DNA of 37,848 nt from Companilactobacillus jidongensis. Lineage in GTDB: Bacteria > Bacillota > Bacilli > Lactobacillales > Lactobacillaceae. The stretch spans positions 1-37,848 of the forward strand of contig NZ_RHOP01000024.1 in the NCBI RefSeq assembly GCF_003946575.1. Reading direction: 5' to 3'. Below the pieces are notes generated by a model. It did no database searches. It saw only the letters and a program-made list of their open reading frames with translations, and was not told the DNA's origin. Positions within the stretch are counted from its first letter, which is position 1, and every line of letters starts with the position of its first letter. Made by a program: the position numbers and the translations under genes. This document shows positions 15,112-23,416 of the stretch, one piece after another.

Positions 15112-15135
15112 AATACAAAATGGGGGAAAAGTATC

Positions 15136-16419
15136 ATGGATGCAAACGACAAATCGTATCGGAATCCGGAAGCGGTTATCGACTTATACGAAAGGCCACC
15201 TTTGGGTAGTTGGTGGCTCTTATCATTACAGCACTTATTCTCAATGTTTGGAGCAACTGTTCTTGTACCGTTACTAATTGGACTGGATCCTGGTATTGCG
15301 TTATTCAGTTCAGGTATTGGTACCATCCTACATATTTTGATCACCAAGGGTAGAATTCCTGCCTACATGAGTTCAAGTTTTTCTTTTATCGTTCCTAGTA
15401 TTGCTTTAATGAAGACTGCCGGTTACGCCGGAGTTGCGCAAGGTACTATCGCCGTTGGTTTGGTTTACTTGATCGTCGCTTCGATCGTAGCGGTTGCTGG
15501 ATCAGATTGGATCGACAAAGCCTTACCACCTATCGTCGTTGGACCTATTATTATTGTTATTGGACTTTCAGTTGCTGGATCAGCCGCTGACAACGCAATG
15601 ATGAACAATGGCCACTACGATTTGAAATTTTTCATCATTTCAATGATCACATTATTCTTAACTGTCTTATTTAATATGTATTTCAAAGGCTTCTGGAGTA
15701 ATATTGCTATTCTTCTCGGTATTGTCTGCGGATATGCGATCTCCGTTGCTTTTGGTATCGTTGACTTCTCCAAAGTTGTCTCAACGCCTTGGTTACAACT
15801 ACCACAATTTGAATTTCCATTCATCAGTTATACACCTAAGAAAATTTATTGGGATGCCATCTTGAGTTTTGCCCCAATCGCCTTTGTTACTATGGCTGAG
15901 CATCTGGGACACATTATGGTACTTGATGAATTGACTCACAGAAACTTCTTCAAGAATCCAGGACTTAATCGAACGCTTGCTGGTGATGGTACAGCTTCGA
16001 TCTTCGCCGGTTTAGTCGGTGGACCACCAATTACATCATATGGTGAAAATATTGGTGTCATGGCCGTCAACAAGATCTTCAGTGTGTATGTTATCGTTGG
16101 TGCCGCTGTCTTCGCTGCCTTATTCGGCTTCGTCGGCAAATTAAGTGCTTTGATCCAAACTATTCCTGGACCTGTTATTGGTGGTATCAGTTTTGTATTA
16201 TTCGGTGTTATCGCCTCTAGTGGTTTGAGAATCTTAGTTGATAACAAAGTTGATTTCAATAAAAAACACAATCTTATGATTGCGTCAGTAATTCTAGTTA
16301 TTGGTATTGGTAATGCATACTTGAAGATTGGATCATTCCAATTCACAGGTATCGGTGTTGCGACTATCGTAGGTATTGTTCTAAACTTGATTTTACCTAA
16401 GAAAGCTTTATCAGAATAA
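15136..16419 (+). CDS. pyrP: Uracil permease (NCS2 family)
   Basis: A 427-residue uracil:proton symporter with about 12-14 membrane segments. The NCS2 hallmarks are present: LSLQHLFSMFGATVLVPLLIG near the N-terminus, TMAEHLGHI with the conserved Glu-His, and GGPPITSYGENIGVMA. The ATG at 15136 is preceded by TGGGGGAAAAG. The frame is open to 15097, but that lies in the folded element. Control by a PyrR attenuator fits the substrate. The long folded element between attenuator and ribosome binding site is unusual for this gene. Confidence 0.93.
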   Translation: MDANDKSYRNPEAVIDLYERPPLGSWWLLSLQHLFSMFGATVLVPLLIGLDPGIALFSSGIGTILHILITKGRIPAYMSSSFSFIVPSIALMKTAGYAGVAQGTIAVGLVYLIVASIVAVAGSDWIDKALPPIVVGPIIIVIGLSVAGSAADNAMMNNGHYDLKFFIISMITLFLTVLFNMYFKGFWSNIAILLGIVCGYAISVAFGIVDFSKVVSTPWLQLPQFEFPFISYTPKKIYWDAILSFAPIAFVTMAEHLGHIMVLDELTHRNFFKNPGLNRTLAGDGTASIFAGLVGGPPITSYGENIGVMAVNKIFSVYVIVGAAVFAALFGFVGKLSALIQTIPGPVIGGISFVLFGVIASSGLRILVDNKVDFNKKHNLMIASVILVIGIGNAYLKIGSFQFTGIGVATIVGIVLNLILPKKALSE

Positions 16420-16422
16420 AAT

Positions 16423-18315
16423 TTAATGATTCAAGCGAGCAGATAGAACTTCTATCTGCTTTTTTATTTGCACACCAATATCAGTATCGGCCACTGTCTT
16501 GCGCTTGACTGACTGTTCAATCACACGCTTAGTCGACACAACATCAGTCATATCTTCGATAGCCCGTTTTCTGGTTGTAAATGGCTCATGCGTCACCAAC
16601 TGTAATCCATAAGAATTAGACAGCAGTGTATAGCCACCGATGCCGGTCGTCTTATGGTACGGCTTAGACATTCCACCGTCGATCACAAAAATTTTTCCAT
16701 TAGCCATGATCGGCGTATGACCAATCTTGACTGGAGTATGGCCATTGATAATGTGACCTTGCTCTGTATCAAGATCAAATTCCTTGAGTAATTTGTCAGC
16801 GAACCATTCTTCTTTACGCAAAGAATAGTAAGGATTTTTCTGTTCATGTTGCAATTCCTTATTGTCGATAAAATAACGTTCAAACGTAGTCATCGCCTCT
16901 TTACCAAACAATGGCGATAACTTTCCCGTCCAAAGATACCAGAGAATATCAGAATTGAAGCACTCTTCCGTCTGCGGTTTTTGGAAGGCACTCTTCAATG
17001 TTACTTCAAAGAAATCAAATAAACTCTTGCCTGAATATTCCTTGTCACCTAATTTGAGACTCAGCATTTCACCATCCTCATCAACTGGGACACAGCCATG
17101 AAGTAATAAGTTACCGTTATAACGAAGGTACATAGAACCATTATTCAACATATACCCCATATGATAACGAAGCTTTGGTGAAGCAATAAATTGTTGGATC
17201 AAGTTATCTAGAATCCTTTGTTCATTTTTGGTTAGTTTATAAGGATTATCAAAATCGACCAATTGGAAACAACCATCGGTAATATCATATTGTTCTCCAT
17301 TGATCTTCACGTGTTTTTTATCGCTGCTTAACTTGCTTAGTAGCATTCGTGACTCCATCTTGAAGTCAGGATTGCGCTCAATGGCTGATCCTTCGAGTTT
17401 AAACTGCATGATGGCCATAGCTTGTTGAACACAGTTATTTCGTTTTTCTAGCTTCGAAGAAATCTGAGTTCCAGTGTCAGACTTAGGCTTGAAAGAATCT
17501 AACGGCTGGTAATTCTTCAAAGCAAACTTTTCCAGTTCTTCAAAATCAATTCCGTAAGAATCACTTAAAATATCCAAGTTATCGTAACGAGCACTGATAC
17601 GCACTAAGTTAGCCATGCACAACTTGGAACCAGCAGCGCTGCCGATCCAAAGAATATCATGATTACCCCATTGGAAGTCGAGACTACCCCATCGTTTCAT
17701 CAAATGTTCGATGATGAAATCAGGATGTGGTCCTCGATCATACACATCACCTATAATGTGCAAATGATCAACAACCAAACGCTGGATCGTATGACATGTC
17801 GATATAATGAAGGCGTCTGCCATATCCAAACTGATAATGTTATCCATTACTTCACGATAATATTGATGTTTAGTAGCATCAGTCGTATCAGCATATAATA
17901 ATTCTTCAGTGATGTAGACAAAATCCGGTTTGATGGCTTTTCTGACTTTTGAACGAGTGTATTTATTGGCAGTGTATCGTAACATTTCAATCAAATTATT
18001 AAAGGTTGTCATATACCACTGACACAACTCTGGCTGAGTTTTGATATTTTTTTTAGTTTGCTTTAATATTTCTGAAGGATAGTAGATCAAGAAGGCTAAT
18101 TTTTTTTGGCTTTCTTCAGTTAAGCGACCAGTAAACAATTCACCGATTTTTTGCTTAGTGTTACCTGATCCATTGCGGAGAATGTGTGCGAACTCGTCAT
18201 ATTCGCCATGAATATCACTGATGAACGCTTCAGTTCCTTTGGGCAAGTTGAGGATTGCCGACAGATTAATAATCTCTGATTTTATTTCATTAGTACTTGT
18301 GAATGTTTTTTGCAT
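16423..18315 (-). CDS. fbp: Fructose-1,6-bisphosphatase, class III
   Basis: A gluconeogenic phosphatase of about 630 residues, the usual length of the Firmicutes class III enzyme. The metal-binding phosphoesterase motifs are SDIHGEYDEF near residue 35, GDVYDRGPHPD near 190 and WGNHDILWIG near 220, with a late NGHTPVKIG and DGGMSKPYH. The open frame starts at 18336, but the ATG at 18315 has AAAGG upstream and begins MQKTFTSTNE; the seven extra residues remain possible. It is convergent with the uracil permease gene, whose terminator sits in its end. Confidence 0.94.
   Translation of the reverse strand: MQKTFTSTNEIKSEIINLSAILNLPKGTEAFISDIHGEYDEFAHILRNGSGNTKQKIGELFTGRLTEESQKKLAFLIYYPSEILKQTKKNIKTQPELCQWYMTTFNNLIEMLRYTANKYTRSKVRKAIKPDFVYITEELLYADTTDATKHQYYREVMDNIISLDMADAFIISTCHTIQRLVVDHLHIIGDVYDRGPHPDFIIEHLMKRWGSLDFQWGNHDILWIGSAAGSKLCMANLVRISARYDNLDILSDSYGIDFEELEKFALKNYQPLDSFKPKSDTGTQISSKLEKRNNCVQQAMAIMQFKLEGSAIERNPDFKMESRMLLSKLSSDKKHVKINGEQYDITDGCFQLVDFDNPYKLTKNEQRILDNLIQQFIASPKLRYHMGYMLNNGSMYLRYNGNLLLHGCVPVDEDGEMLSLKLGDKEYSGKSLFDFFEVTLKSAFQKPQTEECFNSDILWYLWTGKLSPLFGKEAMTTFERYFIDNKELQHEQKNPYYSLRKEEWFADKLLKEFDLDTEQGHIINGHTPVKIGHTPIMANGKIFVIDGGMSKPYHKTTGIGGYTLLSNSYGLQLVTHEPFTTRKRAIEDMTDVVSTKRVIEQSVKRKTVADTDIGVQIKKQIEVLSARLNH
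16439..16466 (+). terminator. Terminator of the uracil permease gene
   Basis: GCAGATAG, loop AACTT, CTATCTGC, then seven T. It lies inside the 3' coding end of the convergent fbp gene. Confidence 0.85.
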
Positions 18316-18454
18316 ATTATGGACTATACCTTTCATTTATGAAATAGCTATCATTATTGGTAAATGTAGACATCTCGAACTATACCAAATGACAAATCAT
18401 TTTACAAGAATCACAAAATCTTTTGCGTTAAAATAAATACATGGAGGTTTTTAT

Positions 18455-19339
18455 ATGACTTTAAAATTAGATTCCACAGTAACACTTAATAACGGCGTTG
18501 AAATGCCCCAATTAGGTTTGGGTGTTTGGAAAGTAAATAATACCGGCGCTTCTCAATCTGTTCAATGGGCCATCAAACATGGCTACAAAGCTATCGACAC
18601 TGCCAAGCAATATGGTAACGAAAAAGGTGTCGGTGAAGGACTTCAAAAAGCTTTTGCTGATAATAGTTTGAAACGTGAAGATATTTTTTTAACTACTAAG
18701 ATTTTTAATGGCGATGAAGGCTATGAATCAACCCTAGAAAATTTTGAAGGACAGCTTAAACGTCTGCAAACTAGTTATGTTGATTTATTATTGATCCACT
18801 GGCCAGTTAGTGGCAAGTACCTTGATACATGGCGTGCACTTGAAACAATTTATCGTGAAGGTAAGGCCCGCGCTATTGGCGTATCTAACTTCAATATTGC
18901 TAAGATGAAAGATGTTATCTTACATGCATCGATCAAACCTGCCGTTAATCAAATGGAATTTCATCCACTATGCCAAGAAGAAGACATCAAAGACTTCTGT
19001 GACAAACACAATATCTATCTTGAAGCTTGGTCCCCACTTGGTGGTGGAGCTGTTCTTGGTGACGAGCGTTTGAAGACTATCGCTGACAAATATCACAAGT
19101 CAGTCGCCCAAGTTATCTTACGTTGGGACTTACAACGCGATATCATCACAATCCCTAAGTCCGTTCATGAAGCACGTATCATTCAAAACACCGATATCTA
19201 TGACTTTGAATTGAGTGACGAAGACGTTGAGCGAATCAACAGTTTTGACACTGACAAACGCAGCCTTTGGTATGGCGACTTCTTCTGGAATGGTAATCCC
19301 GATGGATTTACCGATTCAGTCGATGTTTGGGATGACTAA
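18455..19339 (+). CDS. Aldo/keto reductase
   Basis: A 294-residue NADPH-dependent oxidoreductase with a TIM-barrel fold. The catalytic tetrad is visible: Asp and Tyr in AIDTAKQYGNE, Lys in LTTKIFN and His in LLLIHWP. The nucleotide-binding end shows IPKSVHEARIIQN. It belongs with the 2,5-diketo-gluconate-reductase-like group common in lactobacilli; the physiological substrate is unknown. ATGGAGG lies upstream of the ATG. Confidence 0.9.
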   Translation: MTLKLDSTVTLNNGVEMPQLGLGVWKVNNTGASQSVQWAIKHGYKAIDTAKQYGNEKGVGEGLQKAFADNSLKREDIFLTTKIFNGDEGYESTLENFEGQLKRLQTSYVDLLLIHWPVSGKYLDTWRALETIYREGKARAIGVSNFNIAKMKDVILHASIKPAVNQMEFHPLCQEEDIKDFCDKHNIYLEAWSPLGGGAVLGDERLKTIADKYHKSVAQVILRWDLQRDIITIPKSVHEARIIQNTDIYDFELSDEDVERINSFDTDKRSLWYGDFFWNGNPDGFTDSVDVWDD

Positions 19340-19346
19340 TAGCCAC

Positions 19347-19388
19347 TTCATCAAAGAGATAGACTAATTCACAATAGTAGAATATAAT
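19347..19388 (+). promoter_or_regulatory. TTCACA-N9-TATAAT promoter of the immunity-like gene
   Basis: TTCACA (19368-19373), exactly nine bases, TATAAT (19383-19388). A TTCATC lies 21 bases upstream of the first hexamer. The -10-proximal arrangement is the same as in the small RNA and flavin-cluster promoters, but the second half-site is off by one base, so this member is less certain. Confidence 0.45.
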
Positions 19389-19426
19389 TGCCAAGAATTT
19401 AAAGAACTATCGTGGAGATGACAGTT

Positions 19427-19756
19427 TTGACTAACAAATCTGATGAATTATTCAAGAGCCTAAGTAAAGCCTACAGCAACACTGAAATAAAAAATAATCC
19501 CGTCTTTAAAAAAATTATTGAAGAAAATGCCGCAAAACTTGACGATGATAATAGCAACGAAAATTATTTAAAAGTCATCTTAAAATTTTCAAATGCAATT
19601 TCTCAATATTATCTAGAACATCACGAAATGCCTGCCGAAATGCTGACGATTTATAATCAAATAAAAGCCGACGTTCCTGAAGACAAGGCTCGGACTGATC
19701 AAATCCGCAAAAACGGACATGCATCCAGCCTTGCTGGTATGGGAATGGTGCTTTAA
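19427..19756 (+). CDS. Bacteriocin immunity-like protein (EntA_Immun type)
   Basis: A 109-residue soluble helical protein. The segment SNAISQYYLEHHEMPAEMLTIYNQIK and the EIKNN motif near residue 20 match the pattern of enterocin A/pediocin-like immunity proteins (PF08951), four-helix proteins that protect against class IIa bacteriocins at the mannose permease. The TTG at 19427 has GGAG nine bases upstream. Other in-frame starts are GTG 19412 and ATG 19418, which overlap that ribosome binding site. No bacteriocin gene is nearby, so it would be an orphan immunity gene. The C-terminal 25 residues extend beyond the usual family length. Confidence 0.62.
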   Translation: MTNKSDELFKSLSKAYSNTEIKNNPVFKKIIEENAAKLDDDNSNENYLKVILKFSNAISQYYLEHHEMPAEMLTIYNQIKADVPEDKARTDQIRKNGHASSLAGMGMVL

Positions 19757-19763
19757 TAAAGCA

Positions 19764-19806
19764 AAGTCCTCTGAATTTAATTTATAAATTCAGAGGACTT
19801 TTTTAT
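19764..19806. terminator. Bidirectional terminator
   Basis: AAGTCCTCTGAATTTA and its complement around loop ATTTA, with A and T runs outside. It serves the immunity-like gene and the converging ApbE-like gene. Confidence 0.87.
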
Positions 19807-20585
19807 TTCTCTTTAATTTTATCAAGATTAAGAGTCTTTTCATTTTGATGGCGATTCAAAACTCCTTCTTCAAAAATAATTGATTCTTCATTATCGATCA
19901 GCATGCCTGACAAATATGAACTTTGAATCAAATCAGTGAACTTCTCAGTTCCAGCAGCGATACCGACATTGGCCCAGACATCTGTATCCATCAAGTCGTT
20001 ACCAACGACTGCCAATTCTTGAATCGCATCCATTTTATCTTTTTCAAGATACTTAGTCCGACTGTTGATTTTAGCAGTTGAAATCGAACCGTAACGCATA
20101 TTGTAATCTTTCAAAATTGTTTGAACATTCCACTCGAAATCGGTTGAGGGACGAACGGTAAACTTGGCGTTGCCTCTACCTTCTAGTGCAACTCCAATTA
20201 CACTGTCATTTTCAAATAAAGGAATCAGATATTTATTAAAAGATTGTTCAATGGCCCAGCTTTTGATCAACTTAGTTGGATCTCCATTGAAGTAAACTTC
20301 AAACGAACCGTTAGATAGTTCTCCAACAACAACGGTCTTCGAATAAACTGACTTAAAAGCATCTGAATCTAATAACGGTTGCTTATCTCCTCGCTGGAAT
20401 CTTGAAACTAATGAATTATCTCTAAAGGGTGAATATTGTATGTCGATCTGTTCCAAATAGTGATTCATTTTTTCATAAGTATCGATCATAATATCATCAT
20501 TTGCATCGTCTTTTTGATTAAACGCTAAACGAATTATAAAAGGAATGTTCATAGCGTTGATTGTTTTGGTTAAGAATTCGGTCAT
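19803..20585 (-). CDS. ApbE-like protein, divergent copy 1
   Basis: A 260-residue member of the FAD:protein FMN transferase (ApbE) family, lacking any visible signal peptide. Compared with the canonical copy at 21996-22796, the key segments are altered: KGW is KSW (LIKSWAIEQSF), NGGGD is EGRGN, and ATSGNS is STAKIN. The Asp in DTDVWANVG is kept. It may have lost transferase activity or changed its substrate. It has its own operator-bearing promoter overlapping the end of the ferric reductase-like gene. Confidence 0.75.
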   Translation of the reverse strand: MTEFLTKTINAMNIPFIIRLAFNQKDDANDDIMIDTYEKMNHYLEQIDIQYSPFRDNSLVSRFQRGDKQPLLDSDAFKSVYSKTVVVGELSNGSFEVYFNGDPTKLIKSWAIEQSFNKYLIPLFENDSVIGVALEGRGNAKFTVRPSTDFEWNVQTILKDYNMRYGSISTAKINSRTKYLEKDKMDAIQELAVVGNDLMDTDVWANVGIAAGTEKFTDLIQSSYLSGMLIDNEESIIFEEGVLNRHQNEKTLNLDKIKEK

Positions 20586-20673
20586 AGGCAGTTACTCCTT
20601 GTCATATTTTGTTATTTTTTAGTTTTTAAATTTTGTATTTTAATCGTGGTGTCTTTTTCGACTCCACAACTAT

Positions 20674-20716
20674 ATTGTAAAGGCATTGTGTGAACAAAAT
20701 ATGACGGAACTTAGAA
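20674..20716 (-). promoter_or_regulatory. Operator-promoter of divergent ApbE-like copy 1
   Basis: Minus strand: TTCTAA (20711-20716), GTCATA (20700-20705), TTCACA (20689-20694), all at 11-base steps, then nine bases and TACAAT (20674-20679). It matches the small RNA promoters in the -10-proximal part. Confidence 0.6.
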
Positions 20717-20728
20717 AATTAATAAGTA

Positions 20729-22018
20729 TTACCATGAAAATTCTTCAAAATAGATCTGACCAGACTTTGCACCTTGTGATTTCAAAAAGTGAATCCAATG
20801 ATGCATCATCTTGCTAGGTCCACCAATTAGAAAGACTGTATTATTTTGCCAACCACGTGGTAACTCTTGTATCACCTGGTTGTTCTTAAATCTACCAACC
20901 TGAACTGAACAATCAATATTACCTAGTGTTTGCCAGCGACTAATTTTATCTTGATAAATCAAATCCGCTTGATTATGGGCGCTGTATAATAGCTTGATGT
21001 TTCGATCAAGGTTATCTTCAACCGTTGAAATAAGCGGGGTAACGCCGATTCCACCGGCTAGGATGACAATATTAGCGGATTGAGGTTGCTCGTTCAAAAA
21101 CTCTTCATATCTGCCATAACCACCGTCGATTAGAACCGTAGTACCGTTTTCAAGCTGATCCAGTGCTCTCGTAAAATCACCATCACCACGAATTGCTAAA
21201 ACTATCGTTCCAGTTTCAGCCGGTGCATTGGACAGTGAGAAGGGATGCATTTCCGTTAGACCTTGTATATCGGGAAACGAAATAAATACATAATCTCCGG
21301 CAAGTAGTTGGATTTCCGATCGTTTTGGCAGCGTTATGGTCAGCTCACGAACATTGTCAGAAATGAGTTTATTCGTTATAACGGTGCCTTTTTTATACGT
21401 TAGCGGTACGACCAATTTGCTTGCCAGATAACTAAATAATACAAATGCGGTAGCCAGGTCAAACCATGCCATGAAGGGTTTGATTGCCGTTATGTAACTA
21501 ATTAATTGCACATGAATAAACACTAATGCTGTCGCAACCAGATTTAGTCGATGAATCCAAACAGATAACTCGTGCTTAAATATTTTTTCTAAAAATTTCT
21601 TAATTGTATTTAAAAATGGAATGCGACTGGTCAACCAGCCAGCCATGAATATCAATGAGTAAATCATTAAACCTAAGAATAGGTCAAAAGCCCAATCGCC
21701 AGTCGTCTTGATCCAACCACTCGAAGTAGTACCCTCTTTGTGTAAATATGCCAGAATAATAGCCGCAATACTGAGCATCCCATGAACCATGTATATCTCT
21801 GGTAATCCAATCAATCGATCCAGCCATTTTGGTTTGGTACTGAGATAGATAGCGAACAACATCCACACATAAGCAATGGTGCCATAATAAATTGCTCTGA
21901 ATTCACTTTGATAAATTATCGGTAACCCATTAGATAATGTCTGAATAAATGGCAATGGTAATAAAAAGATTGCAATTAACCAGAATAATTCAAAACTATA
22001 ACGATGTTTTTTGAGCAT
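20729..22018 (-). CDS. Ferric reductase-like haem/FAD/NAD(P)H oxidoreductase
   Basis: A 429-residue membrane oxidoreductase. Residues 1-205 hold about six helices with two His pairs, His79/His93 and His156/His169, at the spacing expected for two b-type haems in ferric-reductase/NOX proteins. The cytoplasmic part has an FAD-binding barrel (HPFSLSNAP near 258) and an NAD(P)H domain (VILAGGIGVTPLIS). Electrons would run from NAD(P)H through FAD and haem to the outer face. The start overlaps the canonical ApbE gene by 23 bases, so it is translationally coupled in the operon FMN-binding protein, ApbE, reductase. Confidence 0.87.
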   Translation of the reverse strand: MLKKHRYSFELFWLIAIFLLPLPFIQTLSNGLPIIYQSEFRAIYYGTIAYVWMLFAIYLSTKPKWLDRLIGLPEIYMVHGMLSIAAIILAYLHKEGTTSSGWIKTTGDWAFDLFLGLMIYSLIFMAGWLTSRIPFLNTIKKFLEKIFKHELSVWIHRLNLVATALVFIHVQLISYITAIKPFMAWFDLATAFVLFSYLASKLVVPLTYKKGTVITNKLISDNVRELTITLPKRSEIQLLAGDYVFISFPDIQGLTEMHPFSLSNAPAETGTIVLAIRGDGDFTRALDQLENGTTVLIDGGYGRYEEFLNEQPQSANIVILAGGIGVTPLISTVEDNLDRNIKLLYSAHNQADLIYQDKISRWQTLGNIDCSVQVGRFKNNQVIQELPRGWQNNTVFLIGGPSKMMHHWIHFLKSQGAKSGQIYFEEFSW

Positions 22019-22796
22019 TTTTTATGACCCCATTTCTGAAGTCAATACTTCCTAACTTTTTATCGACCATCATCCCAGTTAGATTAGATTCCGTTATCAA
22101 CGTGGCCATTTCCTCAGTTCCAGCGGAAATTCCCGCTGTGGCCCACACATCTGCATCAACTAAACTAGAGCTGATAATCGTAACTTGTTCAATTTCACTA
22201 TTGTTGCTGCGAAGGATATGTTCACCACGCTTACTATTTCCAGAAGTCGCGATCGCACCATCTTGAATATAATATGTCGTCAGTATCTGTTGAGTATCAT
22301 TAGGATTTTCGATCCCAATTCCCCAATTGAAGTCACAGCCTTGTTTGACAGCTAATTTCATATCTCCACCACCGTTCAGCGAAATACCGACTATCTTGGC
22401 ATCCATTAATAGTGGCCGAAGATACTTTTCAAATGCTTGTTCAATTGCCCATCCCTTCACCAGTCCAGTAGGATCATACTTTCCTGCGAAAGTAGCATTA
22501 AAATAATGATGAGTCATTTGTTCCGCAATCACCGTCTGAGCGTAGACTGCTTGGAATTCATCCGAGTCGATCAAGGGAGCTTCATCACCATTTTGAAATC
22601 TTGTGACCATGGAATCATTTTTAAAAGGTGAAAAATCATCATCCATCTGCCGCAATTTATCAGTTACCTTTTCAGTTATATCGTTCAAGATAGTTTGAAC
22701 TACTTCATCGTCTTCCGTAACGGCCAATTTAACCGTGAACGGAACATTCATCATTTGAATAACCCGATTTGGAAAATAGTATTTAGCTTCTGTCAT
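21996..22796 (-). CDS. apbE: FAD:protein FMN transferase, canonical ApbE copy
   Basis: A 266-residue enzyme that attaches FMN from FAD to Ser/Thr of target proteins. Canonical elements are all present: DPTGLVKGWAIEQAF, ISLNGGGDMKLAV, AIATSGNSKRG, and the metal-binding DADVWATAGISAGTE near the C-terminus. AGGTG precedes the ATG. It starts eight bases after the FMN-binding protein gene, its likely substrate. No signal peptide is visible, which is odd for Gram-positive ApbE proteins acting on extracellular partners. Confidence 0.88.
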   Translation of the reverse strand: MTEAKYYFPNRVIQMMNVPFTVKLAVTEDDEVVQTILNDITEKVTDKLRQMDDDFSPFKNDSMVTRFQNGDEAPLIDSDEFQAVYAQTVIAEQMTHHYFNATFAGKYDPTGLVKGWAIEQAFEKYLRPLLMDAKIVGISLNGGGDMKLAVKQGCDFNWGIGIENPNDTQQILTTYYIQDGAIATSGNSKRGEHILRSNNSEIEQVTIISSSLVDADVWATAGISAGTEEMATLITESNLTGMMVDKKLGSIDFRNGVIKNAQKTSL

Positions 22797-22804
22797 AATT
22801 ACAC

Positions 22805-23293
22805 CTATTGTTCCGCTTGATTCAGTGCATTTTGCAATGAACCCGTGAACCCTTTATAAGTTTCCGTTGCACCAGATATTTGTTGGATCTTTGAGCTTTG
22901 AGCGGTTATGGCTTCAGACTTATAAGTTGGCAAAGCTTGTTCGTTAATCTGAACCGATTTATTTTCTGTATCAGGACTTTTCAATACATTTATCGCCGTT
23001 AACTTACCATCCTTAATTGTGATCTGAACTTGAACATCTCCCCACTGAGTACTGGTAGACCTCCCAGTATAGGTTCCATCTTTATATTGTCCATTAGAAT
23101 CAGTACTGTTAGATGATGAACTACTTTTTGAAGTTGTCTGTGTAGCATTCTTTTTAGAAGTAGTTTCAGCGCTAGTTGTAGAAGTATTTGTTTTTTGATC
23201 CTTAAAAAATACGATGTATCCGTCAATAGCCATTGCGACCGCAACGCCAAATGACAGAGTTATACCAATTGCCTTTTTTATCATCAGAGTCAT
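22805..23293 (-). CDS. Membrane-anchored FMN-binding domain protein
   Basis: A 162-residue protein with an N-terminal membrane helix (about residues 7-30), a low-complexity Ser/Thr/Lys linker (34-66) that would span the cell wall region, and an FMN-binding domain (about 70-162). The flavinylation motif SGAT lies at residues 140-143, with Thr143 as the probable site of covalent FMN. It heads the operon with the canonical ApbE enzyme and the ferric reductase-like protein, so it is the likely outer electron carrier. No strong Shine-Dalgarno precedes the ATG at 23293; an in-frame ATG at 23284 is an alternative. Confidence 0.87.
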   Translation of the reverse strand: MTLMIKKAIGITLSFGVAVAMAIDGYIVFFKDQKTNTSTTSAETTSKKNATQTTSKSSSSSNSTDSNGQYKDGTYTGRSTSTQWGDVQVQITIKDGKLTAINVLKSPDTENKSVQINEQALPTYKSEAITAQSSKIQQISGATETYKGFTGSLQNALNQAEQ

Positions 23294-23326
23294 TCTCTAT
23301 TCATTCTTGTTTTATCTTTTTTCTGA

Positions 23327-23358
23327 AGTATACCGGCAGAGTGTGACTAAATTATGAT
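23327..23358 (-). promoter_or_regulatory. Operator-promoter of the FMN-binding/ApbE/reductase operon
   Basis: Minus strand: ATCATA (23353-23358), GTCACA (23342-23347) 11 bases later, nine bases (CTCTGCCGG) and TATACT (23327-23332). The spacer resembles that of the next ApbE promoter (TTCTGCCGA). Confidence 0.6.
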
Positions 23359-23382
23359 TAAAATTATCAATTTTTAAGAAAT

Positions 23383-23416
23383 TAAAAATCTCCCAACGTT
23401 TCTTGAGAGATTTTCA
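23383..23416 (-). terminator. Terminator of divergent ApbE-like copy 3
   Basis: On the minus strand AAAATCTC and GAGATTTT form the stem around a loop of about 14 bases, followed by TAAT and more T. It overlaps the last codons of the gene. Confidence 0.65.
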
